Under the pieces are notes generated by a model. The model was given only the letters and a program-made list of their open reading frames with translations, had not been told where the DNA came from and searched no databases. DNA of 64,000 nucleotides from Citrus sinensis (Eukaryota; Streptophyta; Magnoliopsida; Sapindales; Rutaceae), in assembly GCF_022201045.2 (NCBI RefSeq), contig NC_068557.1, positions 26,327,501 to 26,391,500 of the forward strand, given 5' to 3'. Shown one piece after another: positions 10,838 to 24,400 of this stretch (the first letter of the stretch is position 1; every line of letters begins with the position of its first letter). The position numbers and the translations under genes are program-made.

Positions 10838-13800
10838 CAAGAAGCTTTTGAGTTTGGACTATAGAAGAAAATAATAATGGGAAATATAGTGTCGGCTCTC
10901 TTCATTTGCTAGGTGACATGCGCATTTGCAGAAGTGGTGTGAATTAACTTGTCAACTACGGATAATTTTGACATAGTATGAATTCACTAGCTGAAGGGAT
11001 AATATATTTTAGAACAACATTGGCCTGATGCTTGGAAAACAACAAAGCTTGGAGAGGAGTGGCTGATTGAGTTTGGATTTTTATAAAATATTTAAAATGT
11101 ACTATATACCTGTAAACACATGTTGAATCTTAACTTAATAGCTTAAATATATAATATGAACATGCCCTTCGTGCCATATTATGGGACCAAAATCTATTTA
11201 ATATTACGCTGATTCCCAATAAATGTAGTTTTATTAGAATGGATTAAGATTTTCTTCTGATTTGAGCTTTTTTAAATTGTTAAAAATACTCGATCATATA
11301 TCTTTTTAATACTAATATATGGATAAAATTTAATATTTTTTTTAAATACATTCATTAACCACCAATCATCAATCAAACTTTTGCCACATGATAGATATCC
11401 TAATCCCATCAGCACAACTTGGTCAAGCTGTGAAGTTAGCAATGAATCCCAAGCTCCTTAGGAAGATATGTATCTTAAGCCAACTATTGCAAGCATTACT
11501 AACATTTTACACTTGATCGAAAATGGGAAACAAACCTTTTACAATTCAAATAGAGGATATGGAATACTGCATTTTTTAACACAGTTTTTTTTTTTTTTTT
11601 TAAATCGTTGAATTGGTGAGTTTTTGGTAATTGTAATAAATATGATATGCATAATGTGATTAGCCTACTCTTGATACTGAATAGTAAATGCTAATCTGAA
11701 CATATATGACATCAAACGATAATTTTGGGGGTCCATTAGGAGCCCAACAAAAGCCCATCAGTGTGTTCCATCTTCGGGCCTAAATTAATAAGCAAGGCCT
11801 TAACTCTTGAAACTCATTACTCAAAAGGTCTTTGAACAAACCCCTTGACCCCTCCTGCCCTTATTTTTATTTTTATTTTGTTTAGTAAAATAATTGCCGC
11901 TTAAGTCAACTTTAGCCGGTCATAAAAGAAAGGAAGTTTTTTACAGTTTCATTTACTTCTAGAGAATCATCGATCGAAGCAAATAAATATAATATATCTA
12001 AAGATTCTACTAGACCTAGATAAATTTAAATTTAATATATTTATTTCGACCTTGTTTTCTGTAAAATTACAGAAATGTTAAACACTGGGAATTCTAATGG
12101 AATTGATTATTCAATTCTATTCTCAAATTGGCAACGGAAATGTAATCAACTAGTCATCCAAATTTAATTCAATTTGGTCAATGAAATTACGAAGAAGTGT
12201 ATGGTTGACCAGTGAAGGGTTCCATTTTGAATATAAAATAAATTAATTTATTTATTTAACAAGTTATGAGTGGTGATGAACATTTCCAAAATTTAATAAA
12301 TTAATTGTTGCCTCAATTAATAAAGTATGATGGTTGCTTGTGGAATGTGGAAACATTCAACTTGCCTTATAAGATGGGTTATGCTTTAACCCAAATTTTC
12401 CAATTTTCAATGTCTATTTGTTATTAAAGATAGAATAAGGACTTGAGAGGCAGAGGGCCGCTCATCAGTCATTTTTTAACACACATGACATCTCACCTGT
12501 AAGAAAGCACTTTTTTATGATATGGTCATTGGATTTACGTAGGCCAAGACTTTACTAAATTGCCCATAATTATTCTTTGGCTCCCTTATCATTAATATAT
12601 TTTAATTGCAAAAATAAGCTTAAAATTGCTTTAGAACCAAAATAATATGGTATATTAGCTTCAGCATATTACTAATATGGTTTTACAATCAAAATCTCTC
12701 TTCCAGACTCTAATATTTAATTTTGTGGGTTATTTGATAATACATTTTTAGAAAAGAAAATAAAACTCTAACAATTTTCGTTGGCAATACTATAAAATAG
12801 ATAAATTTTTGTTTCTGAACTTACAAAATTAATAAAATGATGGCTTTGATTATTGGCAAAATTCTTGATAGTACCCAAAAGTATAAAAAGAAGAAGAAGA
12901 AGAAGAAAAGAAATCAAGTAGACCTTGAAAATTGAACTATGCAAATGCACCTGAAGTAGATAACAGATTAGCTAATCAGGCCAAACAAATTATAATAAAT
13001 TGGTCGACTGCAAGCATGGTAGAACTTTAAGTTCAATAAAATAATTGTGATATTTATAATCCAATCTTGTAGGTCCAGTTGGGTTTATTTTTAGAGGTTC
13101 AAAAGTAATTTTTTAAAAATTAAAATTTAATTTTGAAGTTTGATAATTTTTAAAAAATTATTTTTGACAAAATCATCTTATCTTATACTAAATTTTTAAA
13201 AGTAGGAGATGAGTAATTTATTAAAATTTAATTTTAAATACTTAATAGAATTTCATATATATTCTCACATATATTATAAAAATCTAAAATTATTCTTATT
13301 CAATCAGGAAATAAAATTATTAAATTTAAATGGATTATTATTATTACTAATTATATGGAGATAACAAAATAAAAAGATAAAATTAATAAAATAAAAGTAT
13401 TTATTTTAATTATCAATTATTAAATATACACGATAAAAAAAATTAAATATAAATATTTATAAATATATAAATATATAAATAAATTTCATAAAACATTATG
13501 TTCATTCCAATGATTTGCATTCTTATAGTAGTTTAAAAATAAAATTTATTAAATACCTACAATTATTTTTTAAATTCACAGCACTTTTAAAAAAAAAAAT
13601 TTACCAAACGCTTTATTGATTTTTTTTTACAGTTGATTATATTTTCAGCACAATTGTTAAGTAATTATTTTAAAAGTTAGGGCAATATCGAAGTGAACCT
13701 TAATTAAATAATAAGTTTTAGACATATAGTTAAATAAGCTTTGGACATATGTTAAATCTTCAAGCCTACCATCAAAATAAAGAGAATAATTTATTCCCGT

Positions 13801-14547
13801 TTCAACTTTGTCTTAAAAATTTTACTGAGTTATGCAATTTATGAAATTTGTCGAAATCTATCATTTTTTTTTTCAGATTTCCGAAATTAATATTAGAAGT
13901 TTATATTGAAAATAAATAAATAAAATGTCGTAGCATATAAGTTGATGTCGTGCCAAAGAAGCTGGAAATGGTAGTTCCGCTGACTTTGTCCACCACCACC
14001 TTACTCCTCTCGCTTGACTTTTCTTTTACGTCATTCTTTTAATTATGCTTGAGACGTACAGGAAGGGATAGATTCGTTTAAGCCCCCAATATTTTTCAAA
14101 TTGTCAAATGGACTCTTGGTATTGAAGAATGCGTACTTTAAGTCCTTAATATTATAAATTTTAGTGCACCATAGAATTTCCATAATGTAAAGCTACTAGA
14201 AGATCAATGAACCATGATTTAATTTAAGAACTATTTCTCAATAATGAGGTTTATTTTTTTGAAACTGAACAATAGAAGGACCTTAATAATATCTGACTTG
14301 GATAGAAAATTTAAGTTATAGCACTTCACTCCCTCTTAAAGTCTTAACAACAAAGCCAAGTTCCTTCCTTCTCCTCTCCACCTGTCGACCGTTGCAAATT
14401 TCTCTTCTACAAACCCGTCCCCGTTTTTCTCAGGAAACAATCAAACATATTTTAACACACCATGTTCACGAAATACTGAAACAGAAACAACCCACATAAG
14501 CGTCTGAAAGCCCCACCTCAGTTTTTCTTATTCTTAGCGACCACACG
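10838..14547. other. 3.7-kb AT-rich divergent intergenic region
   Basis: It contains the promoters of the LRR gene (minus) and the vacuolar receptor gene (plus). The sequence is mostly AT-rich, with an AAG microsatellite near 12888-12907. Between about 13070 and 13690 there are long A/T runs and a CCAAACGCTTTATTG motif of the kind common in degraded plant DNA transposons, but I could not define paired ends. No gene-like frame is seen. Confidence 0.45.
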
Positions 14548-17500
14548 ATGATGATGATGATGATCACATGCATGGCTTCTTCCCTGTCGAAGAAGCTCAC
14601 GGCTCTGCTTCTCATACTCACAGTTGTTTTCAGCAGCTCCGTGAGTGCGAGGTTTGTGGTTGAGAAGAGTAGCATCCGTGTGTTGCATCCGCAGAGTCTA
14701 CGTTCGAAGCATGACAGTGCAATTGGAAACTTTGGGATTCCTGATTATGGCGGTTTCATGGTTGGTTCTGTTATTTATCCTGATAAAGGAGCTTCTGGCT
14801 GTCAGCCTTTTGAGGGTGATAAGCCCTTCAAATCTAAGTTTCCAAGACCCACTGTGCTTCTTCTTGATAGAGGAGGTATTTTCACTGTTACTCTCTCTCT
14901 CTCTCTCTCTTAAAACATTTTCTAATTAATATTGTTTTCTTTTCTGTTTCTCAAGTCTTTGAATCTACAAAAAATGGGTTGCCACAGTATAATTCTTTTT
15001 TTTTGGGTTGACTTGAAATTTTTTTTCTAAGTTGACTTGTTTGTTGAGAGTTTAATTGATTACTCATTGAATTAACTTTTTTATGTAGTCATGTTTATTT
15101 TGATTCAGTTTCATGAACATTTAGTTATTTTGGTAAGGAGGTGTTTGATGGTTCATGAAAAAAGAATTGTTTAAGCGATTGCTTTCAGAAGATTGATCAG
15201 TTTTAGAATGGGTAGATGTCAGTTTGCTTTTGTTATTGAATAACAATGACAAGTTTTCTTTAACTGCAACAGATCTTTCTTATAGAATAAATAAAATTCT
15301 TGGTTTTGTTTCCGGATGTTTTTAATCACATTTTGAGGTGGGTGCTCTGGCTTTCCCCTGTTTTTCCACTTTAGTTTCTTTTAATATCCTCATAATCATG
15401 ATAAAGACAACAGATGGGAAACAAATATTGGTCAGAAAGCCTATGCTCCTTCACTTTGTTGCACTATTTAAGTGTGATTTTGGAATGATTCTTTCATTGA
15501 TTAAATCAGATACATATTTTATTCTTTCTTTTGAAGTTCCTGTATATGCCGTTTGGGGCACATAATTTGAATCTTCATTGAAAATCTCATTTTTCCTTTA
15601 TAATGGATTTGTTTGATTTTATGAATCACGAGACACATAATCCTGGTTATTATTTTTCTTCCATGTTCTACAAGTAGTTCAATTTTTGTCCAATGAAAGT
15701 TTGTCTGAATTTCTATTTTGACGATTGTAAACAACTGAAGTAATGCAATATTGCACTCTTAGAGTGCTACTTTGCCTTGAAGGTATGGCATGGTCAACAG
15801 GCAGGAGCTGCGGCAGTTTTAGTTGCTGATAGTGTAGATGAGCCTCTAATCACTATGGATTCCCCTGAGGAAAGCACTGATGCAAATGGGTACGTAGAGA
15901 AAATTGGAATCCCATCAGCACTGATAGACCGTGCCTTTGGTCTGAGCTTAAAGGAAGCCTTGAAGAAAGGTGAAGAAGTTGTGATAAAACTGGACTGGAC
16001 AGAGTCGATGCCCCATCCCGACCAGCGAGTTGAGTATGAGCTTTGGACAAACAGCAATGATGAGTGTGGAATTCGTTGTGATGAGCAGATGAACTTTGTG
16101 AAAAATTTCAAGGGCCATGCTCAAATCCTTGAAAGGGGTGGTTATACTTTGTTTACACCACACTACATAACATGGTATTGCCCTCGGGCTTTCATTCTTA
16201 GTAGCCAATGCAAGTCTCAGTGCATAAACAATGGGAGATACTGTGCACCTGATCCAGAACAGGATTTTGGAGAAGGGTATCAAGGGAAGGATGTGGTTTT
16301 TGAGAACTTGAGGCAGCTTTGTGTGCATAGAGTAGCGAACGAGAGCAACCGCTCTTGGGTTTGGTGGGATTATGTTACTGATTTTCATATCAGATGCTCC
16401 ATGAAGGAGAAGAGATATAGCAAAGAATGTGCCGAGGAAGTCATGAAATCACTTGGTGGGTCACTGCTCTTATTGCTTTATCAGAAAATCCAGCTATTGT
16501 AGTATTTTTAATGATTATTATCTGATCAACACAGATCTTCCCATTGAAAAGATCAGAAAATGCATTGGCGATCCTGAAGCTGATGTAGAGAATGAAGTGC
16601 TGAAAACTGAGCAAGAATTCCAGGTGCTTATCTTTATATTTCCACCCTTAGCAACTACCAATGACCTTAGAAGATCTTAATTTTAACAAAAACTCCTCTA
16701 CAGCTCCATATTTGACTCTTTTTTTTTTTTTTTCCGATTGATTGTCCAAATTTAGGTCGGTCGAGGGTCCCGTGGAGATGTTACCATCTTGCCAACCCTA
16801 GTAATCAATGATGTTCAGTATCGAGGTTTGCTATTCAATGAGCAGCTTGTCATGTTTTGACTTAGAAAATTTTACTTCCAGTTTCAATATTAAATGCTTT
16901 CTCTTAATTCAATATACGGTAACCATGCTTGAAGTCCCAGTCATATTTATTAACCAGCATAACCAGATGTAAAATATGATTTAGACTTCCAAAATCCATA
17001 TTTTAATATTGGTCTGAACAAAGAGCACATTCTACTTGTTTTGCCCATCTATTTCTTAATACTATCTTTGCGACATTAGGTTCATTGGCACTCTTTTATT
17101 TTCCATCTTTGTTCAGTCTCAATTCTGGTAGCAATACACCAAGCATGATCTATCCAGTAACCCTCTTCCCCCCCCCCCCCCCCCCCCCCCCCTCTTTCTT
17201 TTCCCCCATCTTACGACCATCAAAATTAGTTATTTTATCAGCTCCTGGGCTGCGTTCTGTGGCTTGAATGTGTTTTCGAGCCTGCCTATGCAATCCTTTA
17301 ATCATAAGTTTCATAATATTTACTATACCGGATGCTGACGCCCTTATCCCTTATTTTGCATTATGGATAGGAAAATTGGAGAGAACTGCCGTACTGAGGG
17401 CCATATGTGCTGGATTTAAGGAGGCTACTGAACCACAAATTTGTCTAACTGGAGGTTGTTATCCTTAACCAACTTTTTTGTTTGTACTGATAACCAGCTC

Positions 17501-19583
17501 ATTTCATTTGGAAGTGCATTGATTTCCTTTCCTTTGTAATTTTTCCTTGATTTTATGTTGGCAGATCTTGAGACTAATGAATGCCTTGAAAGGAATGGCG
17601 GCTGTTGGCAAGACACACAAGCCAACATAACTGCTTGCAAGGTATACCATAGAAATTTTAGAAAATGCTCCTTGTAATTAATGCTTCGATGCTGGAATTG
17701 TGTTCAAGTGCAGAATCAATTTTAAACAAATCTGGAATTCATTTAGGATACATTTAGGGGAAGATTGTGTGAATGTCCGATTGTGAAAGGTGTCCAGTAT
17801 AGAGGAGATGGGTACATATCCTGTCAAGGTACATATATATATATATTCCCTTCTTTCATCTTTTCCTATCTTTTACTTCCTATATTTTTTGTGAATGAGA
17901 ATTTTACACAAGTATTTTTACACTTTATGCCCCATTTGCTGCATAATCATATCAGCTTTTTCACTGATGTACCATTCTGCATACGTTAGTTTTGTGAACT
18001 ATCTCATCCAGCCTACCCAATTCTTTTTCATGAACAACATTATCTTCCACCACAGTTTTGTTTGGAGTTGATGTGTGACCCTATAGTTTTTAACCTTCTC
18101 TCAGTGAGATGACAATTTGTGTTCAACAGCAAGCTGCTGGATTGTTCATGTCCAAATCTGTTGCAGTTGTTTTCCGATTACAACTTTCTATTCCGTGAAA
18201 TGCAGTATTGCGCCTATCAGCTTATACATTATTAATTACATTTACTCGTTAATTGTCAGCTTATGGACCTGCAAGGTGTTCAATAAACAACGGTGGGTGC
18301 TGGTCGGATACCAAAAATGGATTAACCTTCTCAGCTTGCTCAGTTCAGTGATGTTAACTTTACTTTCGTGATTTTTTTTTTTTTTAAGATTTCGTTATTC
18401 GGTTCACCAATCAAGTAAAGTTTTGTCGTGCGCACATAACATCTCTATTATGATATCGTTTATTTTTTCTTTTCTATTTTAGGAGTCCCAAATAACAGGC
18501 TGTCATTGTCCAAAAGGCTTTCGCGGAGATGGTCATAAATGTGAAGGTGCTAGTCTTGCCCAAAATGACTATTAAAGAACAGTTCACTTATATTCTTGCC
18601 ATCTATAGCTGTGTGATCCTTAAAATTCTGGTACTTACAAATAACAATGTTCCGCTTTTGTTTGTCGGATGTGTATCAGATATCAACGAATGCAAGGAGC
18701 GTTCTGCTTGTCAGTGTGATGGTTGCTCCTGTCAGAATACTTGGGGAGGATTTGAGTGCAAGTGCAAAGGCAACCTTCTTTATATAAAGGAGCAGGATGC
18801 TTGTATAGGTAAGACCAGAAATTTAAATGATTATCCTCATTTCTTACGTGTGGGAAATTTTACGGAAAATTCGATGTGTTTCATGCATTGCCTTCTCTTG
18901 ATTTAGTTTCAGAGTGAATGATATCATCGTGCTGCATTAAGTTTAGTTGTCTGATGTATGTGCTTCTTTGATAGATGCGGAGATCTCTTAACCCTAAAAC
19001 AAACTCACTGATCTCGTCGTTGATGTATTGGGACAAAATAATTTTTGACAAGCGTAACTAATCCAATGGGATGAAACCAACTTGCTTTTATTTTTAACAT
19101 ATTCTAGTTCTTTTTCTTTCATGAAAGAGACCTATCCTTGATCATCATAGCATAAGTCTTAAGGCATTTAATTGTCAGTTTAAACCATTAAACGTTATTA
19201 TCAATGATTATTGGTGAAACTTTTTATCCATGTGCATCCATTTTACAGAGAGAAATGGATCTCGATTTGGATGGTTCTTCACCTTCTTGGTCCTGGCAGT
19301 TGTGGTGGGTGCTGGTGTAGCTGGTTATGTATTCTACAAATACAGACTCCGGGTACGTCTAACTAAGTTTTATAGTTTTATTTACTGGTTTTATGTCCAT
19401 TTTTCAATATTTTCATCCCAAATATGCAGCTAAATGCTTAATATACATTCTTCCTTTCATTTTCAGTCTTACATGGACTCGGAGATCATGGCTATCATGT
19501 CACAATACATGCCTCTTGACAACAACCACAATAATGAAGTTCCAAATGAAGCACAGCCTTTACGACATGGTTCATCAGTGTAA
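14548..19583 (+). CDS. VSR: Vacuolar sorting receptor, VSR5-7 type
   Basis: Twelve exons: 14548-14875, 15763-16455, 16535-16623, 16756-16825, 17371-17454, 17565-17641, 17747-17828, 18260-18342, 18483-18546, 18680-18808, 19249-19352 and 19467-19583. They sum to 1,920 bases, 639 residues. VSRs are type I membrane proteins that bind vacuolar sorting signals and carry cargo from the Golgi/TGN toward the prevacuolar compartment. Parts: signal peptide ([18 protein letters not shown]), protease-associated domain ([19 protein letters not shown]), central Cys-rich region ([38 protein letters not shown]), EGF-like repeats ([36 protein letters not shown]), membrane helix ([19 protein letters not shown]) and a cytosolic tail with the YMPL tyrosine signal. 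Wording is closest to remembered Arabidopsis VSR6/VSR7. Five ATGs lie in tandem at 14548-14562; MASS at 14572 is another possible start. The exon 8 donor (CA|GTTCAG) is weak but needed by frame and homology. Confidence 0.94.
14891..14910. repeat. (CT)10 microsatellite in VSR intron 1
   Basis: Ten uninterrupted CT units lie 16 bases after the exon 1 donor site. This is a simple repeat, useful as a marker. Its pyrimidine tract near a donor has no assigned function. Confidence 0.9.
17168..17192. repeat. Poly-C run of 25 in VSR intron 4
   Basis: An uninterrupted run of 25 C residues within an otherwise AT-rich intron (16826-17370). Such runs are rare in plant introns and slip easily in sequencing, so the exact length is uncertain. 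Confidence 0.9.
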
Positions 19584-20250
19584 GGTAATCAAATTTTTGC
19601 CGCAATGAGCAATCTGCCTTGTTTTATGCTAAGACATTGGTCATAATAACTTGATTTATACTAAAACATCGTCACCATTTGTTGAGGCAAAAGCTGAAGC
19701 AACTCGTGCGATAAAAGGCTTCCTCAAGAGGACTAGATTACACTTATGCTGGCAGTGAACGTTTTGAATCCATATAATAACAGGTCCTATACAAAACAAC
19801 CAGAGAGGCCACATTTGCAGGAACTCGCGAGTTTTATGTACACAGAGTACTATTATTCCTCATAGTCACAGGATTATTTTGCTTTTTTCCACTTTGTACA
19901 TAAAAGGGGTTGAGTAATTTGTATACTTTCGTAAGAAAAAATAAATGCACCAACTCAATACGTTGTGTTGTCACCACGTAAGATAATTTAATTTTTGATG
20001 GAATGAAAAACATAAAGTTAACATAGCCCCCGCGCGCGCGCGTCTATATATATTGAGGGAAAAAATTAATTATTTTTCTCCACAGCAGCAAGTGTAATGT
20101 AGCTTTGGCTTGGACCAGATTGCAAAATCAAAGACTAAGCAAACAAAATTACGATGCTCCCAGCCTTTTGAAAAGAATTCATTTTTGACCCAGCCTAAAA
20201 TAAATAGCAATTATATTTTATTTGTAACAAGTGTTACTAACATCTTATAG
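19584..20250. other. VSR 3'UTR and flank
   Basis: The proximal part is presumably the 3'UTR. A short alternating CG run followed by alternating TA is at about 20027-20052. No gene or paired repeat is seen. Confidence 0.45.
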
Positions 20251-20920
20251 TAGGAATGATAAAATTTTCTACAGGTTTGGAGTCCTATTAGGCTTTACTT
20301 TAAATGGGGTGAATTTGAATAATTTTTTGAGTGGGGTTTAATTTTGTACTCTCCACGCCACGCCACGCCACGCCACCCCAATTCTCATTATATATGATTT
20401 TTCTTTTTTAATTTTTGTTCAATAATTTTATTTTATCAATTACAATGTTAGTTAATAAATTTTCTTTTTATTTTTACCTAATATAAATATGATATAACAA
20501 AAAGAAAACACTACATTATAGTTCTTATTTAATCCTATAACATTGTTACGTTTTCTTTTTTTCTCTCAAGATGCTGTTCTTTTCAAATATTTTTTAGTTT
20601 TGATATTATTTTAAGATATTGTTTCAGCCTTTTGGAAAAAAATTTAAAAAATTTAAATATTTTATAATATGATAATAATTTTATTTAAGTTTTTAATTTT
20701 TGATTTACTGAAACTATTTACCCATATCTATTATAAAATAAATAAATAAGGAATGAAGTGGGAATGAGAAAATAATTTTTTACATGGGGATTCTTCATCA
20801 CCGCCCCACTAAATTTATTAAAAAATAGAATGGGGAATGAAGGAGAAATTTTTAATAAAGTGGAAAATTTAGCCCATTATCTCTGTTTTTCACACCCACC
20901 CCACCCCATTGCCAACCCTA
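20251..20920 (-). mobile_element. Second hAT-like non-autonomous element, inverted copy
   Basis: The left end reads TAGGAATGATAAAATTTT and the right end, on the other strand, TAGGGTTGGCAATGGGG. The G-rich subterminal block is on the right (about 20890-20911). The AT-rich core matches the element at 2388-3086 in reverse orientation: the TTTGATTTACTGAAA segment and the TTTAAATATTTTATAATATG segment both have counterparts there. A short CACGC tandem repeat (20355-20374) lies inside. I do not see an 8-bp target duplication, so this copy is older or its flanks have changed. No transposase frame is present. Confidence 0.7.
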
Positions 20921-21468
20921 CTGTCAATTCTTCATATCAAAATTTGCACAACAATAATTTGTATTCTAGTATTTGTTAAATATAATGGTCAAATTCTTTG
21001 GTAAATATTTTTATTCAATAAAAAAATCCAAAATAAAGAATGTCAATGTTTTGACTTTCACCTAAAAAAAATTCGCCAAATTTCATTTTATTTTCAAAAA
21101 ATTTAGAATGATAGATAAACGTTAATATTTTACGCAAAATAAAAGGAGAAAAAATTATTTACTTTTATTAGTGGGCTACAGATTTTATGATAAATTTATA
21201 AATTTTATATTCTATTTACAATATTTATGACTAGTTACAGTATTATTCAGTATTCAGTGATTCATTAAAAAAGGATACTAAAAATTTAAATTCTTTCATT
21301 ATTAATTTGTAATTCGTTGTTTTTAAGAGGCAAAGCAGACGACAGTTGAGTGGCAAAGCGGATAACGTTGTCAAAATTTGTAAAACCTCTTCACTCCAAA
21401 ACCTTCAGTATGAGTACAAGTTGAGCTTGTAATTGTGAAGTTTGAATTCTTTCTTTGCTACCTCTCAA
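20921..21468. other. pTAC14 upstream region
   Basis: AT-rich sequence that should carry the promoter and 5'UTR of pTAC14. No distinct element is recognised. Confidence 0.4.
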
Positions 21469-24400
21469 ATGGCCATTTCTGTTCCTCTTCATCAGCTCAC
21501 TTATTCTTTCTTCTCCAATCCTCAGGTCCGTTCTATTTTCTTTTTCTGTTTTTGTATGTCTTCTTTCTCTAATTTTAGCTAATATAGTATTGACTTTCTT
21601 TCTTTTTAATGCAAAAGGGACAGTGGAAATGGTGCGCAAAACCCAGTTACTCATTCAGCAATAACAGTCAAAACAATATCAGAGCCATCAAAGCTTCTGT
21701 TGAGACTCCTCCATTTCCTCTCTTTCAGAATCCCAAACTGGAGGAAACACCAGCCGACGGGGTAATAATTTTTAGAGCTTTTAATGGGCATGTTAAGAAT
21801 GCTACTTCATTTGAGCTCAGCATAAGCTTTAATAATTCAAAAGTCAAGCTGGAGATAAGTTTGCCTTTGTTTCTTTTCATTTTCCTTTTAAATGGAATGG
21901 AGTTGTTGACTGTGATGTTTGCATTTCTTCATTTGTATATAGTTGGAGCCAGCAGACCCTGATTTCTACAAGATAGGTTATGTCCGGAGTATGAGAGCAT
22001 ACGGGGTTGCATTTAAGGAAGGTCCTGATGGATTTGGAGTTTTTGCTTCCAAAGATATTGAACCATGCCGTCGTGCTCGGGTGAGCTCAGTTGATTATTT
22101 CTTATTGGAGGACCATATGATTGATGGCATAATAGCTATGCTTTTGCAGTATCCATTGTAGTACTTCGGATTGGCTGTGGTTTTGGTGTTTCCTGTTGTT
22201 TGCATGACCTTAATTGACCTCTAATTTTGATTCCTATATATATATTTACTTACAGTGTGGGGGTTCTGTTCTTACTGTGCAGTTAGTCATGCAAATACCT
22301 CTAGAGTTGATGCTAACCATAAGACAGAAACTCCCATGGATGTTCTTCCCTGATATAGTGCCATTAGGCCATCCAATATTTGATATAATTAACTCTACCG
22401 ACCCTGAGGTAACTTAGTTTCTTCTAAATATCAGAGATTAGCTCTTGATCTTATTTTCAATTATTGAATCTTCACCATTGCATTGGCATATCTTTTTTTT
22501 TTTTTTTTTTTTTAATTTCTCTCTTTTTGTGTATTCCATTACTATATATTCTGTTGATAATGGAATCTTAAGAGCTGAGTTCAATATCTTTTTTTATATC
22601 CGAATGTGTAATTATGATAGATTTCTCTATTGGCAGACAGATTGGGACCTTAGATTGGCATGCCTTCTTTTATATGCATTTGATCAGGACGATACTTTTT
22701 GGCAATTATATGGTGACTTCTTACCTAGTGCAGATGAGTGCACTAGCTTGCTTCTTGCGACAGAGGTGCGTGATCCACAGAATGGGAAACCACATATGCA
22801 TATAGATTGTGACTTGTGTTCTTCCAGTGATATTACTGATTATTTCATGCAATTAACTCTAAAGTTTGTAATCTAGACATATATGGGACATTCCTTGTAT
22901 TATATACTGACATTTTCGTAATGCATATGCGCTTATGTCTTCCGCTTAGAGTCCTACCTTGATCAAGGATGAGGGAAATGCCTTGGGATGAACCTCAAGG
23001 CTCATGTGTCAAATATTTATGTGCACATAACTTGTCTTCTAATGTCTCAGGCCCATGAAGATAATGATCTCATATAAGATTCTACTAGCCAGCTGTTGAT
23101 TGAAAGGTTCTTAATGTTTAGTATCTCCATCTCTCACAAGACATCCAAATGTTAGCCGACTGATTTCTCCATTTTTATTTTTATTTTATTAAAAAAAATG
23201 AAAGTATGAGTCTTGAGGATTTAACATAATGAAAACATTTATTTGTTTGCCTTATGACATTTCATTAATTCATTATGCTTTCTTTGCTAAATTGCAGGAG
23301 AGGAAAAAATGACTGAATGACTACATATACAAACATATTAACTTTTTGAAATTAGTTCTTTAACTTTGACATGCTTATGGGCAGATTATATGTTTGAAAT
23401 AAATAATCTATCTTCAAGTTGAATGAGATCATTGTAAATTCTTAAGGTGGTTTTGGGGTTAGTGGACATCTCGTTCACCTTTTGTAGATCTTGTTTTGTA
23501 TATACAATCTACTTAACTTTTTTCTCCAAAAGAAGAAGAACAAGAAGTTGAATGAGATCATCGGCTGTGGAAAACCCAAGCCTTACCACTTAAAGTTATT
23601 TTCTGTGTCATTCTAACATTAATGTTATTTATTTCTTATCTGAACTTGCTTTCATTCTAAGTGTCTGTTAGATAATCCTTTGTCACTAATCAACTTGTTA
23701 TCTTTACAACTCTTTTCTCTACAGCTCTGTGAAGCAAAATTAACATTTTTCCTCTTCCTCATTGTTCTATGTGTCTTGTAGGAGGACCTTATGGAGCTGC
23801 AGGACCCAAATCTTGCTTCAACTATGAGAGAACAACAAAAAAGAGCCCGAGAATTCTGGGAAAAAAACTGGGTACCAAGAAATTAGATGTTGCACAGTAT
23901 AAAATGTTCTTATTATCTCACAACTTTTATCTACCCTTTAATTGATGGAGCTGCTTGTCTTTTTTAATGTCGCTCAGCACTCAGGTGTTCCCCTCAAGAT
24001 AAAGCGTCTTGCTCATGATCCTGAAAGATTTATTTGGGCAGTAAGTATTGCCCAGTCACGGTGCATTAACATGCAAGTGAGGATTGGTGCTTTGGTACAA
24101 GATGCAAACATGCTAATCCCTTATGCTGGTAAACATTTGTTGTCACATTCTTCTACTTATATTAGTTGATAGCTTGTCATCATATTTATGATATAATGTA
24201 GAGGAATGCATACAGGATTGCTGTATATCATCTGATGTTTAACTTCATTAAAAAAATTCTCACTTGTATGTTGTACTTGACAGGAAGTATTCTATGTAAG
24301 CTTTAATTAACAAGAAGAACATGAAGTTTTTCATTCATAAATGTTAATGGCAAGTAGATTGAAAACAATTGCATAGATGTTATGTGATGACACCTTCTCT

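Noticed and set aside
13070-13690. Possible DNA transposon upstream of VSR
   Set aside because: It has TE-like AT runs and a CCAAACGC motif, but I could not find paired ends or a target duplication.
15948-16388. A 146-codon minus-strand frame opposite VSR exon 2
   Set aside because: It is the shadow of a well-supported VSR exon; no protein family is recognised.
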